Origin: JALEGB01 sp038530925
GTDB taxonomy: Bacteria > Pseudomonadota > Alphaproteobacteria > Rhodobacterales > Rhodobacteraceae
Direction of reading: 5' to 3'
DNA: 32,132 nucleotides
NCBI GenBank assembly: GCA_038530925.1
Contig: JBCBCG010000017.1
Span: 1 to 32,132 of the forward strand
The notes under the pieces: model-generated
Database searches by the model: none
What the model was told of the DNA's origin: nothing
What the model saw: the letters and a program-made list of their open reading frames with translations, nothing else
Program-made: the position numbers and the translations under genes
Shown: piece after piece, positions 1 to 6,964 of the stretch
Position numbering within the stretch: position 1 is the stretch's first letter
Layout: every line of letters begins with the position of its first letter

Positions 1-501
1 CAACCCGCCGAGATCCAACCCGAGCCGGCGCCGGTGACGCCTAAGATGAGGCCTCGCCCAAAGCCCGAACCGGCGCAGCCGCGCGCGCAGAAACCAAGAG
101 CCGCGCCCGCGCCGGCGGAAACCGCGCCGCCCGCGGCGGCCGCCGCGCCCGCTGGAGACGCCCCGACGGCCGGAACAGCCGATGGCGGCGCCGGCGGCGG
201 CGATCCCGCGGCGAAAGCGGATTTCTTGGCGGGCGTCGTGGCTTTGCTCGAGCGCAACAAGCGCTATCCGCGCCGCGCGCAGTCGCGCCGACAACAAGGC
301 CAAGGCAGCATCAGCATCGTGATGGACAAAACCGGCCGCGTGATCCGCGCCGAGCTGCGGTCGAGCACCGGCCATCGCCTGCTCGACAAAGAGATCCTCG
401 CGACCCTCGAACGCGCCAAACCCTTGCCCCCCATCCCCGCATCCCTCGGCGTCGACCAACTCCGCTTCACCGTCCCGCTGCGCTTCACGTTGCCAAGGTG
501 A
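1..501 (+). CDS. TonB-family energy transducer, C-terminal part (5' end outside window)
   Basis: The frame is open from the first base, so this is the 3' part of a longer gene; the GTG at 34 is probably internal. The first 70 or so codons are a Pro/Ala/Lys-rich linker typical of the periplasm-spanning part of TonB, followed by a Gly/Asp stretch. The last 95 residues match a TonB C-terminal domain: an amphipathic helix, the conserved Tyr-Pro before an Arg-rich turn (about codons 85-100 of the visible frame), then the pattern GxxxxxxxxDxxGxVxxAxxxxSSG and a final beta strand ending in PLRFTLPR. TonB couples the inner-membrane proton gradient, through ExbB/ExbD, to outer-membrane receptors. The N-terminal membrane anchor and any exbBD neighbours are not visible. 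No obvious partner receptor lies nearby. Confidence 0.85.
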   Translation, partial: QPAEIQPEPAPVTPKMRPRPKPEPAQPRAQKPRAAPAPAETAPPAAAAAPAGDAPTAGTADGGAGGGDPAAKADFLAGVVALLERNKRYPRRAQSRRQQGQGSISIVMDKTGRVIRAELRSSTGHRLLDKEILATLERAKPLPPIPASLGVDQLRFTVPLRFTLPR

Positions 502-1076
502 AGCCGCGCAAGATCCCTCGCTGTCGAGGGCGCGGCGGATGTCGAGGGCGCACGCCTCTGGAGCGCGCTCCGCGGAGGAGGCGCTTAAGGCCGCGCTGTT
601 GTGGAGAGACGCTGTTGACGCGCAGCCGAACGCAGTTCGCTGTGAACGATCGCGACTCTCGCCGCCGAATGCGCACCGCCTCGAAGCGCGTCGGCTCGTG
701 GGCGCGCCCGCGCTCTTGGCGCGTTCGCCGGTCCTCGCCTAAGTCATAACAAATGCGCTTTGGCGGCTGACGATCTTCGGCGATGATAATAGCGATGCCG
801 ATCATGCGGCCCGACCTCGGGCGAAATTGGGTCGCGGCTTCAACTTCGGACCGTGGTTGTCCGTTGCGAGGCCAACGCGCCTGAATGCGAGGCCTCGACC
901 AAACCGAACAGTGAGGGCTCGAGACGCCGAATGAGCACGAGGTGCTTGAATGTCGCGCCAGCGAGAATTGTCCGTTGCGGCAGGGTTTGGACAGCCTAAT
1001 GGAAGCGGTTTTTCTGCATCTCGCGCGGCCAATGCCTATCGGCGAAGCGCGAGCGCTGCTGCGGGCGACTGCGCCG
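502..1076. other. Gene-poor interval between tonB and tspO
   Basis: About 575 bases with no frame I would call coding. Frames on both strands are open only because of high GC, and their translations are Arg/Ser/Pro-rich without recognisable motifs. Short inverted repeats occur just after the tonB stop (cctcg-ctgt-cgagg near 513-526, and a GC palindrome near 572-583) and could end tonB transcription, but no T-run follows. In Rhodobacter-type clusters carotenoid genes such as crtC/crtD usually flank tspO-crtB-crtI on this side; they are absent here. Confidence 0.5.
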
Positions 1077-1268
1077 TCAACCTGTTCGGGAACGCTTTGT
1101 ATCGTGTTTTGGGGAGCGTCTCTTGATATCAGCGCATAGCCCATCCGCTATATAACCATGCTGTCCGCACGCCGATGACCTGACAAAGCCGGGCGCCCAA
1201 TCCGGTTCGATGATCCCAAGAAGATCCTGACAATGGGCCCTTACGTCGGGAGCTGTCTCGAGCTCCAT
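1077..1268 (-). CDS. Possible small protein downstream of tspO (63 aa)
   Basis: An ATG lies 7 bases after the tspO stop, with a GGAGG sequence formed by the last codons of tspO about 11 bases upstream, so translation as the distal gene of a crtI-crtB-tspO operon is possible. The product is 63 residues with four cysteines, mixed acidic and basic, with no signal peptide and no membrane segment. Codon choice is less GC-rich than in the neighbouring genes, so it could equally be a relic of older DNA. I do not recognise a family and the call rests only on spacing and the ribosome-binding sequence. Confidence 0.3.
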   Translation of the reverse strand: MELETAPDVRAHCQDLLGIIEPDWAPGFVRSSACGQHGYIADGLCADIKRRSPKHDTKRSRTG

Positions 1269-1275
1269 GGCGTCC

Positions 1276-1755
1276 TCAGCCTCCCGCGGCGGCGGCGTCG
1301 GCGTCAGGGTTATGTTTGTAGATCCAATAGTTCAGCGCTGCGGCGTAACTGACCCAAATCAGGTAGGGCAGGAACAGCCAGCCCGCCAAAGGCTCGATCT
1401 GGAAGAACACGACGACGCAGGCGGCGACGGCGCTCCATAGCGCCATCAGGGCGACGAACGCGGCGCCGAGGCGCTTCAGCCCGAAGAACACAGGCGTCCA
1501 AATCGCGTTTAGGGCGATTTGCAGCGCCCAAAGCGCGAGGCCGAGGGCCGCGCCCTCGCCGGCGGCGGAGACCAGCGTCGCCGCCCACGCCATCGTCACA
1601 TAGAGAACCGTCCAGGCGAGCGGGAACAGCCAGTTCGGCGGCGTCCAGCTCGGCTTTGTCAGCTGTTCGTACCAATCATCGGGGGGGAACATCGATCCGG
1701 TGGACCCGGCGGCGGCGCAGGCCGCGAAGAAAGTTGCAAAAACTAACCATTCCAT
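1276..1755 (-). CDS. tspO: TspO/MBR family tryptophan-rich sensory protein
   Basis: A 159-aa membrane protein of the usual TspO length, with five hydrophobic segments and many Trp residues. The family signature is present: WTPPNWLFP at residues 37-45 followed by AW-x-VLY at 47-52, and the closing ALNYWIYKHNP near the C terminus. TspO sits in the outer membrane of Rhodobacter, binds porphyrins, and negatively adjusts photosynthesis gene expression under oxygen. The start at MEWLV fits homologues; an upstream in-frame ATG at 1905 would add 50 residues that look non-coding and run into the end of crtB. It follows crtB by 73 bases on the same strand, the conserved position in purple bacterial clusters. 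A terminal Ala/Asp-rich tail of about ten residues is lineage-specific. Confidence 0.93.
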   Translation of the reverse strand: MEWLVFATFFAACAAAGSTGSMFPPDDWYEQLTKPSWTPPNWLFPLAWTVLYVTMAWAATLVSAAGEGAALGLALWALQIALNAIWTPVFFGLKRLGAAFVALMALWSAVAACVVVFFQIEPLAGWLFLPYLIWVSYAAALNYWIYKHNPDADAAAAGG

Positions 1756-1828
1756 ACCGTTAGCATCCGTCCGCGCGGCGTGAGCGCCGCCTTCCAGGGT
1801 GACAGCTCTAGCGTCTGCGATGCGACGA

Positions 1829-3016
1829 TCAACCGCGTTGGCGCGCGGCTCGGTCTTTTTGCTCGAGTGCGGCCAGCGCTGAGACGAAGGCGCCGAAGCG
1901 CCCATCGCCCCAGGGGTCGGACCGGCGCGGGCTCTCCGCGGCGGCGTCGATCAAAAACTCGGTCTCCGGCGTCGGCGGGGCGTGGATCACCGCGGAGGTC
2001 GGCGTGACCGCGATGCCCGCCGCCTGAAGGCTTGAGAGGGCGATCAGAGAGAGCTTCGCGCCGCGGCTGGTGCGCGCGCGTTGGGTGACGCTGTCATAGC
2101 CCGCGGCGGCGATGCGTTCGCCAATGGCGCCGTAGATATGCCGCGCCGCCAAGATGCCGGTGCGGCAATCGAGCGGCAGGGCGGCGACGCCCGCCTCGGC
2201 GCGGCGGTAGTGTCGCTCCGCTTCGCGCAGCAACGCTTTAGCGACGCGCGCGATCTCCGGACCGGGTTTGGGATCGGCCAAGAAAGCCTCCGGATCGAGG
2301 CCTTCCGCGGTCATCATCTCAAGGGGCAGATAGAGCCGCCCGGCGGCGGCGTCTTCGCCGATGTCGCGCGCGATGTTGGTCAGCTGCATGGCGAGGCCGA
2401 GATCGCAGGCGCGGGCCAGCGCGTCGCGGTCGCGCACGCCCATCAGCACGCACATCATCGCGCCGACGGAGGAGGCGACGCGCGCGGCGTAGGCGCGGAG
2501 CGCGCTCAGCGTCTTATAGCGGCGCTCTTGCGCGTCCCATTCGAAGCCTTCGAGCAGCGCCTCCGGCAAGGCGCGGGGCATGCCGCTCGCCAGAGCCGCG
2601 GCGGCGAAGGCGCGATCCGCGGCGGCGTCGCGGGGCGCGCCGGCGTAGACCGCGTCGAGCCGCGCGCGGAGCCGCGCCACAGCCTCGGTCTTCGCCTCGG
2701 TCAGGTCCACCGCGTCGTCGGCCAGGCGGCAAAAAGCGTAGAGCGCGAGCGCTGGTTCGCGCACCCGCCGCGGCAACAGGCGCGAGGCGGCGTAGAAGGA
2801 GTAAGAGCCGGTGCGGATCGCCGCTTGGCAGGCCGCGAGATCCTCGGGCGCGATCGCCGTCGGCAGAGGCGCGCGCGAGCGCTGGTCCGGTGCGGAGGCG
2901 GTCTCCTGGGGGGATGGGCGCGCGCCCGCGTCCGAAACCAGGGCGCTCGGCGGCGCGGGCGCCTGATCGGGGGCGGGCGCCGCTGCGAAGGCCGATCGCG
3001 ATGCCGCCGCGCTCAT
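1829..3016 (-). CDS. crtB: Phytoene synthase
   Basis: Condenses two geranylgeranyl diphosphates to phytoene, the first committed carotenoid step. The product is 395 aa. Both Asp-rich Mg-diphosphate binding motifs of squalene/phytoene synthases are present: DDAVD at residues 100-104 and TNIARDIGED at 212-221, followed by GRLYLP. The ATG at 3014-3016 overlaps the crtI TGA (ATGA), so the two are translationally coupled. Using this start gives an Ala/Pro-rich N-terminal extension of about 55 residues before the conserved domain, longer than in Rhodobacter homologues; a later start is possible but no better ribosome site is evident. The C-terminal 45 residues after the catalytic domain are also variable. 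Confidence 0.95.
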   Translation of the reverse strand: MSAAASRSAFAAAPAPDQAPAPPSALVSDAGARPSPQETASAPDQRSRAPLPTAIAPEDLAACQAAIRTGSYSFYAASRLLPRRVREPALALYAFCRLADDAVDLTEAKTEAVARLRARLDAVYAGAPRDAAADRAFAAAALASGMPRALPEALLEGFEWDAQERRYKTLSALRAYAARVASSVGAMMCVLMGVRDRDALARACDLGLAMQLTNIARDIGEDAAAGRLYLPLEMMTAEGLDPEAFLADPKPGPEIARVAKALLREAERHYRRAEAGVAALPLDCRTGILAARHIYGAIGERIAAAGYDSVTQRARTSRGAKLSLIALSSLQAAGIAVTPTSAVIHAPPTPETEFLIDAAAESPRRSDPWGDGRFGAFVSALAALEQKDRAARQRG

Positions 3017-4635
3017 TCCGCCGCCTCGAGAAAGCCGCCGGCGAGCGCTGCGCCTGCGGCCGCGCCGGGGGCGGCCGGGATCAGCTGGTCGACCACTTCG
3101 GCGGAGCACACCACGCCGGGCAGGCCCGCGCCCGGATGCGAGCCTGCGCCGACGATGAAGAGCCCGTCCAGCTCTTCGGACTTGTTATGCGGGCGGAACC
3201 AGGCGCTTTGCAGGATCCGCGGCTCCAGCGAGAAGCCCGCGCCGTAAGGGCTGAGATACCGGCTCTGAAAGTCGAGCGGCGTCATCACATGGCTCTCCGC
3301 CAGATGATCGCCGAGGCCGGGCAGCAGCGTCGCCTCCAGCCGCTCCTGCACGCGCCGGCGATAGGGTTCGGCCTCCGCCGTCCAATCGACGCCGTCGCCC
3401 GCGGCGCCGCCCTCATGGCCGAGATGCGGCACAGGCGAGAGCGCATAGAACGCATCGCCGCCGCTGGGTGCGACCGACGGATCGGTGACGCTGGGACGAT
3501 GGAGATAGAGGCTCATGTCGTCCGCCAGCACGCCGTTGCGGAAGATGTCCTGGGTCAGGCCCTTGTAGCGTTTGGCGCTGACGATGGTGTGGTGGCCCGC
3601 CTCGGGCCACAGATCCGCCGTGCCCTTCGTGCCGAAGAACCATAGGAAGAGCCCCATCGACCAGCGCGAGCGCGCGAGGCGCCGACTGGTCCAGCGCCGC
3701 TTCGGCCGGTTTCGAAGCAGCCTGTCATAGGTGTGGCCGACATCGGCGTTCGAGATCACGAGCTCCGCGTCGATGGTCTCGCCCGAGACCAGCTTCACGC
3801 CCGCGGCGCGTTCATCCTCGACCAGGATCTGATCGACCTCCGCGCCAAAGCGCACGACGCCGCCTTGCTCCTCGATCACACGGACCATCGCCTCCGCCAT
3901 CGCGACGGCGCCGCCCATGGCGTAATGCACGCCGTACTTGCCTTCGAGATGGGAGACGAGCGCGTACATGGAGGTGACGGCGAAGGGATCGCCGCCAATG
4001 AAGAGCGGATGGAAGCTGAAGGCCATGCGCAGGCGCTCGTCCTTCACGCGCCGCGCCGCATGGCCGTAGATCGAGCGATCGGCGCGCAGCCAGGCGAAGC
4101 TCGGCAGCACCTTGATCAGCTCCCAAAGCGCGTGCATCGGGCGCCGCCCGAGCCCGACGAAGCCGACGCGGTAGCGCGCCTCGGCGTCGCGGAGGAGCCG
4201 CTCGACGCCTTTGCGATCGCCGGGCGAGAGGCGCGCCGCCTCATCGACGAGGCGTTCGGGATCGCCGCAGGCTTCAAAGCGCGAGCCGTCGTCGAATTGG
4301 ATCGTGTAAAAAGGATCGAGGGCGCGCAGATCGACCTCGTCTTCAAAGCGCCGTCCACACGCCGCCCAGAGATCGCGGAACACCTCCGGCGCGGTGACGA
4401 TGGTCGGGCCGAGATCGAAGCGAAAGCCCCCTTGCTTTCGCGCAGAGCCGCGGCCGCCCGGCCCGTCGAGACGGTCGAGAAGCACTACGCGATAGCCTTT
4501 CGCGCCGAGGCGCATGCCGGCGGCGAGGCCGCCGAAGCCCGCGCCGATCACGACGGCGACGGGCGCGTCGCTGGGGGCGGCTGCGGCGCCCTGGCGCGGC
4601 GCCGGTTTCGGGGGGGAGGTCGGGCTTGTAAACAT
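3013..4635 (-). CDS. crtI: Phytoene desaturase (CrtI type)
   Basis: FAD-dependent desaturase converting phytoene to neurosporene and/or lycopene at the membrane. The product is 540 aa, slightly longer than the common 490-520. Features: N-terminal dinucleotide-binding motif GAGFGG at residues 31-36 with the following GGRG at 60-63, the conserved FDLGPTI stretch at about 73-79, and the C-terminal flavin motif reading VGAGSHPGAGLPGV near residue 495-510. The start at 4635 gives a 25-residue Pro/Ala leader before the Rossmann strand; no other start codon leaves an intact strand. There is no Shine-Dalgarno sequence upstream, and the predicted promoter places the transcript start at or within a base or two of the ATG, so the mRNA may be leaderless. 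It heads the crtI-crtB-tspO operon. Confidence 0.96.
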   Translation of the reverse strand: MFTSPTSPPKPAPRQGAAAAPSDAPVAVVIGAGFGGLAAGMRLGAKGYRVVLLDRLDGPGGRGSARKQGGFRFDLGPTIVTAPEVFRDLWAACGRRFEDEVDLRALDPFYTIQFDDGSRFEACGDPERLVDEAARLSPGDRKGVERLLRDAEARYRVGFVGLGRRPMHALWELIKVLPSFAWLRADRSIYGHAARRVKDERLRMAFSFHPLFIGGDPFAVTSMYALVSHLEGKYGVHYAMGGAVAMAEAMVRVIEEQGGVVRFGAEVDQILVEDERAAGVKLVSGETIDAELVISNADVGHTYDRLLRNRPKRRWTSRRLARSRWSMGLFLWFFGTKGTADLWPEAGHHTIVSAKRYKGLTQDIFRNGVLADDMSLYLHRPSVTDPSVAPSGGDAFYALSPVPHLGHEGGAAGDGVDWTAEAEPYRRRVQERLEATLLPGLGDHLAESHVMTPLDFQSRYLSPYGAGFSLEPRILQSAWFRPHNKSEELDGLFIVGAGSHPGAGLPGVVCSAEVVDQLIPAAPGAAAGAALAGGFLEAAE

Positions 4636-4644
4636 AACTAGACA
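4627..4644. promoter_or_regulatory. PpsR/CrtJ-type repressor palindrome between crtI and crtA
   Basis: A perfect TGT-N12-ACA palindrome: TGT at 4627-4629 and ACA at 4642-4644, with the extended GACA half on one side. This is the known binding consensus of the aerobic photosynthesis repressor PpsR (CrtJ), which in Rhodobacter acts on this same crtA/crtI intergenic region. Here it covers the crtI start codon (4633-4635) and the predicted crtI -10 element, and would also sit over a possible -35 for crtA. A second half-matching site (TGTC-N10-CATG read on the minus strand, about 4652-4669) may be the usual partner copy. That the site is bound is inference. Confidence 0.65.
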
Positions 4645-4670
4645 GTACCAACATGCGATGAAGTTGACAA
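4642..4670 (-). promoter_or_regulatory. Predicted sigma70-type crtI promoter
   Basis: On the minus strand TTGTCA (4670-4665) and TACTGT (4647-4642) are separated by exactly 17 bases. Counting seven bases from the -10 gives a start near 4635, which is the A of the crtI ATG. The same stretch on the plus strand contains TTGACA (4664-4669) but no matching -10 at 16-18 bases, so the crtA promoter is less clear; TTGTAA at 4626-4631 with CAACAT at 4649-4654 is a weak candidate. Confidence 0.5.
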
Positions 4671-4750
4671 TCCGGCTGCGAGGACGTTGGGAAAGCCTGG
4701 CGAGACGGGTCGAGCGGACGAGACCAGGCGAGACGGTTGGGAGGGCGGCT

Positions 4751-5812
4751 ATGCGCGACGATGATCAAACCGCCGAGCCGCTTGAGGCGCGCATCGAAGG
4801 GCTCCAGGACATCGAAGGACTCCAGGACATCGAAGGGCTCCAGGACGAAGCGCTTCGGGACGAGGCGCTCCATGACGAAGGGCTCCGTGACGAAGCGCTT
4901 TGGGACGAGGCGGTCGGCGACCGAGCGCTAGGGGACGACGTGGGTCGCCAGGCGCACGCGCCGGAGAGCCCTCCGCGCGCGGAAAGCGCTCCTGCGCGCC
5001 TCCGCGGCGCGCGCCAGACCCTCGCGGAGACGGCGCCGGTGATCTCTCTCAGCCTCTTTCGCTTCGGCTCGGCCGCGGCGCGGCTTTGGGCCTTCGCGCA
5101 AATGGGCCTCTCGCGCCGCGCCTTTCTGCGCGAGCCGGGAGCCGTGTTCGTGAAGCTGTTCGGCTCGGGAAGCGGCGAAGGGTTCACGCCATGGCCGAAC
5201 ACCGCCGTCTACGGTGTGCTCGCCGCCTGGCCGAGCCTCGCCTCGGCGCAAAAGCGGCAGGATGAGAGCCGCGCCTTCCAGCGCTGGCGCGCGCAGGCCG
5301 AAGAAAGTTGGACGGTCTATCTCGCGCCGCTCGGCAGCCGCGGCGCCTGGGACGGACGACGCCCGTTTGATCGGAGCGCCGACGCTGCGGACGAGGCGGT
5401 CGCCGCCGCCGCCGCGCCGGAGGCGGGCCCGATCGCAGCGCTCACGCGGGCGTCGATCCGCCCGTCCAAACTGCTGAGCTTTTGGCGCCATGAGCCCGAG
5501 ATCAGCCGCCGCGTCGGGCGCGACGCCGCGGTGCGGTTCAAGATCGGCCTCGGCGAGATCCCTTGGGTGCGGCAGGTGACGTTTTCGATCTGGCCGGATG
5601 CGCGCAGCATGACCGCCTTCGCGCGCGGCGAAGGGCCGCATGCCGAAGCGATCAGAGCGGTGCGGGAGAACGGGTACTTTTCCGAAGAACTCTACGCGCG
5701 CTTCGCGATCCTCGACGATCATGGGCGCTGGGGCGGCGTGCGGCCTTTGGCGGGCGTTCCTTTGGACGTTGGGAGAGAGGCGGCGGATGGGGAAGGAGCG
5801 GGATCTGCATGA
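4751..5812 (+). CDS. crtA: Spheroidene monooxygenase with a repetitive N-terminal extension
   Basis: CrtA is a heme-containing ketolase that oxidises spheroidene to spheroidenone under oxygen. The conserved domain starts at about residue 97 (VISLSLFRF) and continues with WAFAQMG, the GSGSGEGFTPWPNTAVY segment at about 138-154, and a C-terminal FSIWPD block, all characteristic of CrtA. From the ATG at 4751 the product is 353 aa; GGGAGG sits about six bases upstream. The frame is open further up, with an ATG at 4658, but that lacks a ribosome site. Residues 16-63 are a tandem array of charged hexa- and pentapeptides (EGLQDI, then ALRDE-like) not expected in this family. The TGA overlaps the bchI ATG, so bchI is coupled. 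A core-only start inside the coding region is possible but not visible. Confidence 0.92.
   Translation: MRDDDQTAEPLEARIEGLQDIEGLQDIEGLQDEALRDEALHDEGLRDEALWDEAVGDRALGDDVGRQAHAPESPPRAESAPARLRGARQTLAETAPVISLSLFRFGSAAARLWAFAQMGLSRRAFLREPGAVFVKLFGSGSGEGFTPWPNTAVYGVLAAWPSLASAQKRQDESRAFQRWRAQAEESWTVYLAPLGSRGAWDGRRPFDRSADAADEAVAAAAAPEAGPIAALTRASIRPSKLLSFWRHEPEISRRVGRDAAVRFKIGLGEIPWVRQVTFSIWPDARSMTAFARGEGPHAEAIRAVRENGYFSEELYARFAILDDHGRWGGVRPLAGVPLDVGREAADGEGAGSA
4796..4939 (+). repeat. In-frame 18-/15-nt tandem repeats in crtA 5' region
   Basis: Three 18-nt units (encoding EGLQDI, EGLQDI, EGLQDE) run directly into about six 15-nt units encoding ALRDE, ALHDE, GLRDE, ALWDE, AVGDR and ALGDD. Units differ mostly at single bases, as in a decaying minisatellite, and the reading frame is kept throughout. 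Confidence 0.9.
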
Positions 5813-6957
5813 GCGGTGAGACGCGCGATCAAGCGCATAGCGGCGCAGGCGGCGCGCAGGCGGGCGCGCGGCTCGCCTATCCCTTCACGGCCATCGTCGG
5901 CCAGGAGGAGATCAAACGGTCTCTGATCTTGACCGCTGTCGACGCCAGCATCGGCGGTGTTTTGGTGCTGGGCGATCGCGGCGTCGGCAAATCCACCGCG
6001 GTGCGCGCGCTCGCGGCGCTCTTGCCGCCGATCGAGGCTGTCGAGGGCTGTCCCTATCAATGCGCCGCTCTCGCCTGCGCTGCGGTCAGCGGCTGCCCGC
6101 ACAGCGCTGAGAGCCCGCCGAAGCGGCTCGTCGCGCGGCCGACGCCGGTGGTGGACTTGCCGCTTGGAGCCACAGAGGACCGGGTCGCCGGCGCCCTCGA
6201 CGTTGAGCGCGCGTTGACGCTGGGCGAGAAGCGCTTCGAGCCGGGGCTGCTCGCCAAGGCGCATCGCGGCTATCTCTATATCGACGAGGTGAACCTTCTG
6301 GAGGACCATCTCGTCGATCTGCTGCTGGATGCGGCGGCGTCGGGCGAGAATGTGGTCGAGCGCGAAGGCCTCTCCATCCGCCATGACGCGCGCTTCGTGC
6401 TGGTCGGCTCGGGCAATCCCGAAGAGGGCGAGCTGCGCCCGCAATTGCTTGATCGCTTCGGTCTCTCCGTCGAGGCCGTGTCGCCGAGCGATCTGGAGGA
6501 GCGGGTGAGCGTCGTGCGTCGCCGCGACGCGTTCGATCGCGATCCTGCGGCGTTTTGCGATGATTGGGCGGCGGCGGAGACCGCGCTGCGTGAGCGCATC
6601 CTGGCGGGACGCGGCCGGCTGCAGCACGTGGCCGCGCCCGACGCCGCGATCGAGGATTGCGCGCGGCTCTGCCTTGAGCTCGGCGCCGATGGCTTGCGCG
6701 GCGAGCTGACGCTGCTGCGCGCGGCGCGGGCGCTCGCAGCGTATGAAGGCGCCGCGGCGGTGGGGCGAGCGGAGATCCGCGCGGTCGCGCCGAGCGCGCT
6801 GCGCCACCGTTTGCGCCGCGATCCGCTTGATGAGGCGGGGTCGACCGCGCGCGTGCGCCGCGCGCTCGAGCGCTGCTTTGGGCCCGAGGAGGGCGCGGGC
6901 GCGCAGACAGCCGCGCCGGGCGCCAACGCCATGCCGCAACGCGCCGCAGCCGGCTAA
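5809..6957 (+). CDS. bchI: Magnesium chelatase ATPase subunit I
   Basis: AAA+ subunit of Mg-protoporphyrin IX chelatase, the first step dedicated to bacteriochlorophyll. The product is 382 aa. Walker A GDRGVGKS is at residues 55-62, Walker B YLYIDE at 155-160, the sensor-1 region GSGNPEEGELRPQLLDRFG at about 202-220, and a sensor-2/arginine region GLRGELTLLRAARALAA near 300. The Cys-rich insert (CPYQC ... CPH, about residues 81-98) is typical of BchI. The ATG overlaps the crtA stop (ATGA), with AAGGAG ten bases upstream at 5793-5798. The last 35 residues are a low-complexity Ala-rich tail. It works as a hexamer with BchD, presenting Mg2+ to BchH, which is not in this window. Confidence 0.97.
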   Translation: MSGETRDQAHSGAGGAQAGARLAYPFTAIVGQEEIKRSLILTAVDASIGGVLVLGDRGVGKSTAVRALAALLPPIEAVEGCPYQCAALACAAVSGCPHSAESPPKRLVARPTPVVDLPLGATEDRVAGALDVERALTLGEKRFEPGLLAKAHRGYLYIDEVNLLEDHLVDLLLDAAASGENVVEREGLSIRHDARFVLVGSGNPEEGELRPQLLDRFGLSVEAVSPSDLEERVSVVRRRDAFDRDPAAFCDDWAAAETALRERILAGRGRLQHVAAPDAAIEDCARLCLELGADGLRGELTLLRAARALAAYEGAAAVGRAEIRAVAPSALRHRLRRDPLDEAGSTARVRRALERCFGPEEGAGAQTAAPGANAMPQRAAAG

Positions 6958-6964
6958 GCGCGAG

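Noticed and set aside
485..1144. 219-codon minus-strand open frame between tonB and tspO
   Set aside because: Arg/Ser-rich, overlaps the tonB end, no motif, no ribosome-binding sequence. Open by base composition.
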